From an uncultured Lachnospiraceae bacterium (GTDB taxonomy: Bacteria > Bacillota > Clostridia > Lachnospirales > Lachnospiraceae), in NCBI GenBank assembly GCA_910579935.1, contig CAJTVQ010000041.1, positions 1 to 36,808 on the forward strand: a DNA stretch of 36,808 nucleotides, given 5' to 3'. Positions 32,974 to 36,808 of this stretch are shown in pieces. The notes under the pieces were generated by a model. It was given only the letters and a program-made list of their open reading frames with translations, ran no database searches and was not told the origin of the DNA. The first letter of the stretch is position 1; each line of letters begins with the position of its first letter. The position numbers were made by a program, and so were the translations under genes.

Positions 32974-34206
32974 TTATTTTTTTCTTACCAGATGTCTCGG
33001 CAGACCGTTTACAAACAACGGCTGTAACTCACCCATGATAAGGGGTCTTGCGTACTTCTCATATCCCTCGTTCAGACCGCAGCCGTCCTCGGTAATCCAC
33101 TCATCCGGAACTGCTCTTTCCACATTGGCAATGGCATGAATATCATATGCGCTGGTACCGCACTGATACGGGTCATCCCCGTTCCTGTTCAGAGTGATCA
33201 TCATGCCTGTCTTGCCTTCTTCTGCTGCCAGAACCGCATCATGGCCTGCCTGGAATGCTTCATTGATATCTGTCAGGGAAGCAAGGTGGGTAGCCGCACG
33301 CTGTAAGGTAGAGAACTCGATGGCACGTGTCTTCAGCCCCGTTACTTTTGCTGCCTCTGCTGCCAAATAAGCAGCCGTACCGGACATCTGCTTATGTCCG
33401 AATGCATCCACTGCCACATTTTCATTTGCCAGCTCACATACATAACGTCCGTCCGCAATCTTGATACCTTCGGAAACTGCAATCACAACGGAAGACTTGG
33501 TTTCGCCAAGATGTTTTACCTTCTGTATGAAAGCATCCATATCAAAGGTTTTCTCCGGCAGGTAAATCGCATCCACGCCGCTGCAGTCCTCACCCTTTGC
33601 CAAAGCTGCGGCAGCGGTAAGCCATCCTGCATTACGTCCCATGATCTCAACGATACATACGGTAGGTTTCTCCACACCGAAAGACTCGTTGTCACGGATC
33701 ACTTCCTTAATGCTTGCTGCGATATATTTTGCTGCGGAACCATAACCAGGGCAATGATCCGTAATCGGCAGGTCATTGTCAATGGTCTTGGGAACGCCCA
33801 TGAACCTCTGCGGTTTATTGTGGGCTGCCGCATAATCCGACAACATCTTTACCGTATCCATGGAATCATTTCCGCCTGCATAAAACAGACATTCAATGTC
33901 ATGTTTCTCCATGATTTCAAATACTTTTTCATATACATCTTCATGACCTTCGATTTTAGGCATCTTAAAACGGCAAGAGCCTAAAAATGCAGAAGGAGTT
34001 CTCTTCAATAATTCAATTCCTGTTTCATCTGCCAGATATTCGTCAAGGTCGCACAGGTTGTCCTGTAAAAATCCCTGAATACCGTGTACCATACCGTATA
34101 CTTTCTTTACTCCCAGCTTCTTTGCCGCCGCATATACGCCGGCAACGGAAGAGTTGATTACGGCAGTGGGGCCGCCGGACTGTCCAACAACAATATTTCC
34201 TTTCAT
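32974..34206 (-). CDS. pfp: Pyrophosphate-dependent 6-phosphofructokinase
   Basis: 410 residues. Fructose-6-phosphate is phosphorylated from pyrophosphate, reversibly, in glycolysis. Two positions that separate PPi- from ATP-users are clear: GGNDS at 111-115 (Asp where ATP enzymes have Gly) and PKTIDND at 139-145 (Lys where ATP enzymes have Gly). Further family blocks: VGQSGGPTAVINSS at the start, IMGRNAGWLTAAAALA, and the substrate loop VSEGI. The start has AGGAGAGGG nearby. It is a single gene with its own promoter (34305-34333) and terminator (32884-32931). Lysine/aspartate substitutions are strong predictors, but the phosphoryl donor should be tested. Confidence 0.92.
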   Translation of the reverse strand: MKGNIVVGQSGGPTAVINSSVAGVYAAAKKLGVKKVYGMVHGIQGFLQDNLCDLDEYLADETGIELLKRTPSAFLGSCRFKMPKIEGHEDVYEKVFEIMEKHDIECLFYAGGNDSMDTVKMLSDYAAAHNKPQRFMGVPKTIDNDLPITDHCPGYGSAAKYIAASIKEVIRDNESFGVEKPTVCIVEIMGRNAGWLTAAAALAKGEDCSGVDAIYLPEKTFDMDAFIQKVKHLGETKSSVVIAVSEGIKIADGRYVCELANENVAVDAFGHKQMSGTAAYLAAEAAKVTGLKTRAIEFSTLQRAATHLASLTDINEAFQAGHDAVLAAEEGKTGMMITLNRNGDDPYQCGTSAYDIHAIANVERAVPDEWITEDGCGLNEGYEKYARPLIMGELQPLFVNGLPRHLVRKK

Positions 34207-34304
34207 TATTCCCTCTCCTTTTGTTTTATAATATTTCCTGTTCTTTCGGGCCGTTTATTAATGATAACCTATTGTTAAATATTAAACACAGCCGTTTCAT
34301 AAAG

Positions 34305-34333
34305 ATTATAGCAGATTCCCCGTACAAGCACAA
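34305..34333 (-). promoter_or_regulatory. Promoter of the PPi-phosphofructokinase gene
   Basis: On the minus strand a perfect -10 TATAAT (34305-34310) with -35 TTGTGC (34328-34333), spacing 17 bp. The ~100-nt leader is AT-rich and shows no known riboswitch. Confidence 0.65.
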
Positions 34334-34426
34334 GGAAAAATCTGCCTTTCTCCATCTGTTTGTGACAGTTCATGCAGCCGTTCAGATGTCAATGTCACGC
34401 TGTCATAAATCCATTCCCTGTTTGCT

Positions 34427-35644
34427 TTACAGACAGCTCATAAAATACGCATAGATATTCTGATATGTTTCCGCATTAAAATGCAGTCCGTCCACCAGTT
34501 TATAGCCGATGGAATTCAGATAACTGTGGCTGTCTATCCAGCGCACATCCCCGCTTAATCCTGCCTGCATCTGGCTGTTGAAATATTCCACCTGTTCTTC
34601 CGTCGTATAAGGATTATCCCATACCGGATTCACGGAGGCATAATACACCTTCGCCCCCTTGCCGACCCACTCGGCCGCTTTGGCATTTACCAGCGCCAGA
34701 TAATCGTTTACATGCCCCGGATCGTTGACTCCCAGATTGATCAGTATTTTGGACCCTTTTCCCACACAGCCGTCAATCCTGGCCACAGCCGTTTCGTTGA
34801 ACCAGTTGTAACCCTTGCCGTTCTCGGCAATCCATGTACAGCTGTTCTCCCCAATGTTCGCCTGCATCTGCACAAAACGGGAGTCACCCACCATGATCAC
34901 ACCGGCCACATTCTTAACCTCCGTTACCGGCTGGCCTTCCGCTGCCGCCTGCTGCTGGGGCGCCGGTTCCTCCGCCGGCTTTTCCTTCTGAAGATAATGT
35001 CCGCTGACATACGCTGTTACGTCACCATAAACGATCTCATACCAGCCGGTATCCGCCTGTCCCGTCACCGACACTTCCTGTCCACGGCTCAGACCGCCGG
35101 CCCGTTCAAAATCCGTCGCAGGCCCCTTCCTGACATTGACCGGATCGGACGCATACATGATCTCCGGCTGTCCGTACACCGTTATTTCATAATCAGCCAG
35201 TTTGGGCTGTTCCGCTTCTCCGTCTTCTTCTGTTTTGCCGCCTGTGTCTTTTTGTTCCGCCGCAGCCGCTTTTTCCTTATCCCCGTCAGCTTCCTTCTTT
35301 TCGTCCTCTTTACTGTCCGCATCCGCCTTGTCTTTGGCATTCTCTTCCTTTGTTTCTGCCGCAGCCGCACCTGTTTCCGCCGCCTTCACTGCCCCGGTGT
35401 TTTCCGCTGCATCCGCCGTTTCGTCCGTCTGCCCTCCTGCTCCGCTCTCTGCCGCGTCTTTTTGCCCCGCTGCCGCACTGCCGTCCGTCTTCTCCTCCGT
35501 AACGGAGCTGCCGTCTACCGCTGCAGATTCCAGATTTTCCTCCTTCGCCGTCTCCGTTCCCGCAGCCGTTTCAACAGCCGCACCGCCGCAGCCGCCCAAT
35601 ACAAGCGACCATGCCAGCAAAATCATTACCGTCATTTTTTTCAT
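34427..35644 (-). CDS. Lipoprotein with SH3 domain and SGNH/GDSL hydrolase domain
   Basis: 405 residues. The signal peptide ends at LVLGGC with Cys19 as the lipid anchor. Residues 22-150 are an Ala/Glu/Lys/Asp-rich low-complexity spacer, probably crossing the cell wall. A bacterial SH3 domain follows (about 160-226; VNVRKGPATDFERAG is typical). The SGNH hydrolase (about 255-405) has GDSR with the nucleophile Ser265, ILINLGVND at about 310-318, and the catalytic pair in DGLHF (395-399). It should cleave an ester, perhaps acetyl groups on wall or surface polymer, outside the cell. The start at 35644 is preferred for spacing from AAGGAG; 35650 is also possible. Its promoter is at 35735-35764. 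Confidence 0.88.
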   Translation of the reverse strand: MKKMTVMILLAWSLVLGGCGGAAVETAAGTETAKEENLESAAVDGSSVTEEKTDGSAAAGQKDAAESGAGGQTDETADAAENTGAVKAAETGAAAAETKEENAKDKADADSKEDEKKEADGDKEKAAAAEQKDTGGKTEEDGEAEQPKLADYEITVYGQPEIMYASDPVNVRKGPATDFERAGGLSRGQEVSVTGQADTGWYEIVYGDVTAYVSGHYLQKEKPAEEPAPQQQAAAEGQPVTEVKNVAGVIMVGDSRFVQMQANIGENSCTWIAENGKGYNWFNETAVARIDGCVGKGSKILINLGVNDPGHVNDYLALVNAKAAEWVGKGAKVYYASVNPVWDNPYTTEEQVEYFNSQMQAGLSGDVRWIDSHSYLNSIGYKLVDGLHFNAETYQNIYAYFMSCL

Positions 35645-35734
35645 CTTCATACGCTCCTTCCCACAATCTCCATGCCTCATTTTATATTTACCCGCAAAAT
35701 ATATTTCTCCGGGTTGCTTCTTTGAATCCTGCGT

Positions 35735-35764
35735 ATTATAATTAGGTATAACATCAGTTCTGAA
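35735..35764 (-). promoter_or_regulatory. Promoter of the SH3-SGNH lipoprotein gene
   Basis: On the minus strand a perfect -10 TATAAT (35735-35740) and a weak -35 TTCAGA (35759-35764), spacing 18 bp, about 85 bp before the start codon. Confidence 0.55.
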
Positions 35765-35769
35765 AGGAA

Positions 35770-36005
35770 TGCATCTGTTTACAGATGTATCGCCGGTGTC
35801 CGGTCTCACACTTGTATATCCCGGGAACACGCGGCGGCTGGTGTTATTTATATGTCCAAATGGCCGCCGCCATACAGTCAACACACCGCCGCAGCCGCCA
35901 AGTCCATGCCCAAACGCGTCTGTCCGGCCCGCTGCCACGGAAACATTCGTCCGCTTTTTATATTTTATATGGAAAAAGGATGCTTGCCGAAGCAAACATC
36001 CTTTT
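35770..36005. other. Gene-free stretch with several hairpins
   Basis: No credible gene on either strand. Three structures are visible: CATCTGT/ACAGATG (35772-35787), an 8-bp GCGGCGGC/GCCGCCGC pair (35831-35838 with 35863-35870), and a near-perfect hairpin AAAAAGGATGCTTGC (35973-35987) with GCAAACATCCTTTT (35992-36005). The last looks like an intrinsic terminator that could act in both directions, though no protein gene ends there. A small non-coding RNA is possible but unproven. Confidence 0.4.
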
Positions 36006-36119
36006 CATGTAAAAGGGGAATTTTACATTGAGCTCTCTCAAGCTCATATTTAATATACCACATCATTTTCTAATATGCAAGTCTTTTTTTCAAATTTTTT
36101 AAAAAAATTTTTATCCCGT

Positions 36120-36248
36120 GTAACAGTTCGGTCAGATTGTTTGGTGGTGACAGGCAGCGCTCCGGCCAAAGGGATTTCGCAGCGGCAGGTTCCGGCAAAG
36201 CACCCCGACAGGGGCGTCCTCCTTCACCGCCAAACAATCCGGCCGAAC
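36120..36248 (+). repeat. Complete palindromic intergenic repeat (about 125 bp)
   Basis: The terminal arms pair: GTTCGG-N3-GATTGTTTGG-N-GGTGA (from 36126 to 36150) with TCACC-N-CCAAACAATC-N3-CCGAAC (36224-36248). An internal CCCCgacaGGGG hairpin lies at about 36203-36214. The left 77 bp match the truncated copy at 4868-4938. Such a unit could be a MITE or a repeat-borne structured RNA; it contains no transposase. It lies just upstream of the tRNA-Leu promoter. Confidence 0.8.
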
Positions 36249-36286
36249 CGATCATCATCTTTTTTTGCAGTAACGGCAAACGCTTA

Positions 36287-36315
36287 TTGACAGAAAAACC
36301 AGGAAATGTTAAGAT
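36287..36315 (+). promoter_or_regulatory. tRNA-Leu promoter
   Basis: Perfect -35 TTGACA (36287-36292) and -10 TAAGAT (36310-36315), spacing 17 bp, 33 bp before the tRNA. Confidence 0.85.
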
Positions 36316-36348
36316 AGCATACGTGGTTCCGTAAACAAAATCACGCAG

Positions 36349-36428
36349 GCGGTTATGATGGAATTGGCAGACATGTAAGATTTAGGTTCTTATTCTCCGG
36401 AGTGTGGGTTCGAGTCCCACTAACCGCA
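36349..36428 (+). tRNA. tRNA-Leu (anticodon UAG)
   Basis: The acceptor stem GCGGTTA pairs with TAACCGC, followed by discriminator A. The anticodon stem TAAGA/TCTTA encloses loop TTTAGGT with anticodon TAG. The T arm is GTGGG-TTCGAGT-CCCAC. A longer than usual variable region (11 nt) fits a class II leucine tRNA. The CCA end is not encoded. It has its own promoter and terminator. Confidence 0.93.
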
Positions 36429-36440
36429 TAAATACAAAGC

Positions 36441-36490
36441 CCCCGGCATTTATGTTGGATGAATGAAAATCCGCATAAATACCGGGGTTT
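36441..36490 (+). terminator. Terminator of tRNA-Leu
   Basis: CCCCGGCATTTATG (36441-36454) pairs with CATAAATACCGGGG (36474-36487) with one mismatch, followed by TTTCTGATTATT. Confidence 0.85.
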
Positions 36491-36617
36491 CTGATTATTA
36501 CCAAATAGACAAATGTGTGATACTGAATGATTCGTTTATACCAACCCCGGCCATTCCAATATAACAGGCATCTGCCGCTCATAACATCACAATGCACTTT
36601 TGTCCATCACTTGATAA

Positions 36618-36661
36618 AAGACAGTGGATTTCCATAGAAACCTATGGAAATCCACTGTCTT
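36618..36661 (-). terminator. Terminator of the tRNA-Gln/tRNA-Lys transcript
   Basis: A perfect 20-bp stem (36618-36637 with 36642-36661) around a 4-nt loop. On the minus strand TTATC follows. It lies six bases after the end of tRNA-Lys. Confidence 0.88.
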
Positions 36662-36666
36662 ACCAG

Positions 36667-36739
36667 TGAGGCATCCGGGATTCGAACCCGGGACAACTTG
36701 ATTAAAAGTCAAGTGCTCTACCGACTGAGCTAATACCCC
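36667..36739 (-). tRNA. tRNA-Lys (anticodon UUU)
   Basis: On the minus strand the acceptor GGGGTAT pairs with ATGCCTC (G-U pairs included), discriminator A. The D arm is GCTC/GAGC, the anticodon stem CTTGA/TCAAG with loop CTTTTAA (anticodon TTT), and the T arm CCGGG-TTCGAAT-CCCGG. The CCA is not encoded. It is downstream of tRNA-Gln in the same transcript. Confidence 0.95.
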
Positions 36740-36756
36740 ATATAAATATTGCCAAA

Positions 36757-36808
36757 CTGGGCTAGCTGGATTCGAACCAGCGAATGCAGGAGTCAAAGTC
36801 CTGTGCCT
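36757..36808 (-). tRNA. tRNA-Gln (anticodon UUG), 5' part beyond the window
   Basis: On the minus strand the visible 52 nt include the anticodon stem CAGGA/TCCTG with loop CTTTGAC (anticodon TTG), the T arm GCTGG-TTCGAAT-CCAGC, and the 3' acceptor strand TAGCCCA with discriminator G. The D arm and 5' acceptor strand are cut off by the window edge. Confidence 0.9.

Noticed and set aside
35200..35550. Possible CRISPR-like or tandem repeat array
   Set aside because: The repetitiveness is codon-level low complexity (Ala, Glu, Lys, Asp) of the lipoprotein spacer; there are no fixed repeats with unique spacers.
34712..35725. 337-codon plus-strand frame opposite the SGNH lipoprotein
   Set aside because: The low-complexity Ala/Glu coding sequence leaves the opposite strand free of stops; the product is an implausible Arg/Phe-rich string.
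36382..36597. 71-codon minus-strand frame over the tRNA-Leu 3' half
   Set aside because: Its end is the antisense of the tRNA gene, a well-known source of false proteins.

Overview
The window looks like a chromosomal segment of a spore-forming, anaerobic, gut-type Clostridia, most likely Lachnospiraceae. This rests on protein character rather than a database search: dipicolinate synthase genes (spores), a PPi-type phosphofructokinase, a hydrogenase-like sensor, uronate catabolism, and clostridial-style AGGAGG ribosome binding sites. Most of the sequence is a well-packed core genome. Two stretches, roughly 1-850 and 5040-6625, are gene debris, and the second is visibly AT-rich.

Layout. 1-845: a 5'-truncated histidine kinase and a tyrosine-recombinase N-terminal fragment, the scar of a mobile element. 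935-4769 (minus): membrane-anchored GH3 hydrolase, a Memo-AMMECR1 fusion and its radical SAM partner (the AmmeMemoRadiSam set, function unknown). 4868-6624: a palindromic repeat copy, decayed reading frames, a 55-codon ORF, an intact BlaI-type repressor and a broken BlaR1/M56 gene. 6731-9309: an LUD-domain protein converging on a soluble hydrogenase-like/chemoreceptor fusion; the two genes share one terminator hairpin. 9605-12807: glyA, a diacylglycerol-kinase-like lipid kinase and a PAP2 phosphatase. 12893-18444 (minus): holA, yqeY, a DUF1653 protein, an SfsA-MutY fusion and a family 2 glycosyltransferase. 18634-22353 (plus): an AraC-type regulator followed by uxuA-uxuB. 22477-24555: a rubredoxin-glutamate-synthase-like protein converging on an iron-sulfur flavoprotein-like reductase. 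24669-29097 (minus): a lipoprotein solute-binding protein directly upstream of a membrane GGDEF-EAL protein. 29401-32714 (minus): dpaA-dpaB-asnB. 32974-35644 (minus): PPi-phosphofructokinase and an SH3-SGNH lipoprotein. 36120-36808: a complete palindromic repeat, then tRNA-Leu (plus) and tRNA-Gln/tRNA-Lys (minus).

Genes that probably work together: uxuA-uxuB under the adjacent AraC protein (hexuronate breakdown); dpaA-dpaB-asnB in one sporulation-linked transcript; the solute-binding protein and GGDEF-EAL protein as a ligand-to-c-di-GMP sensing pair; the Memo/AMMECR1/radical SAM set. The last two, with the sensory hydrogenase-chemoreceptor fusion and the SfsA-MutY fusion, are the best candidates for undescribed biology. 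No CRISPR array, riboswitch, rRNA or intact transposase was seen.
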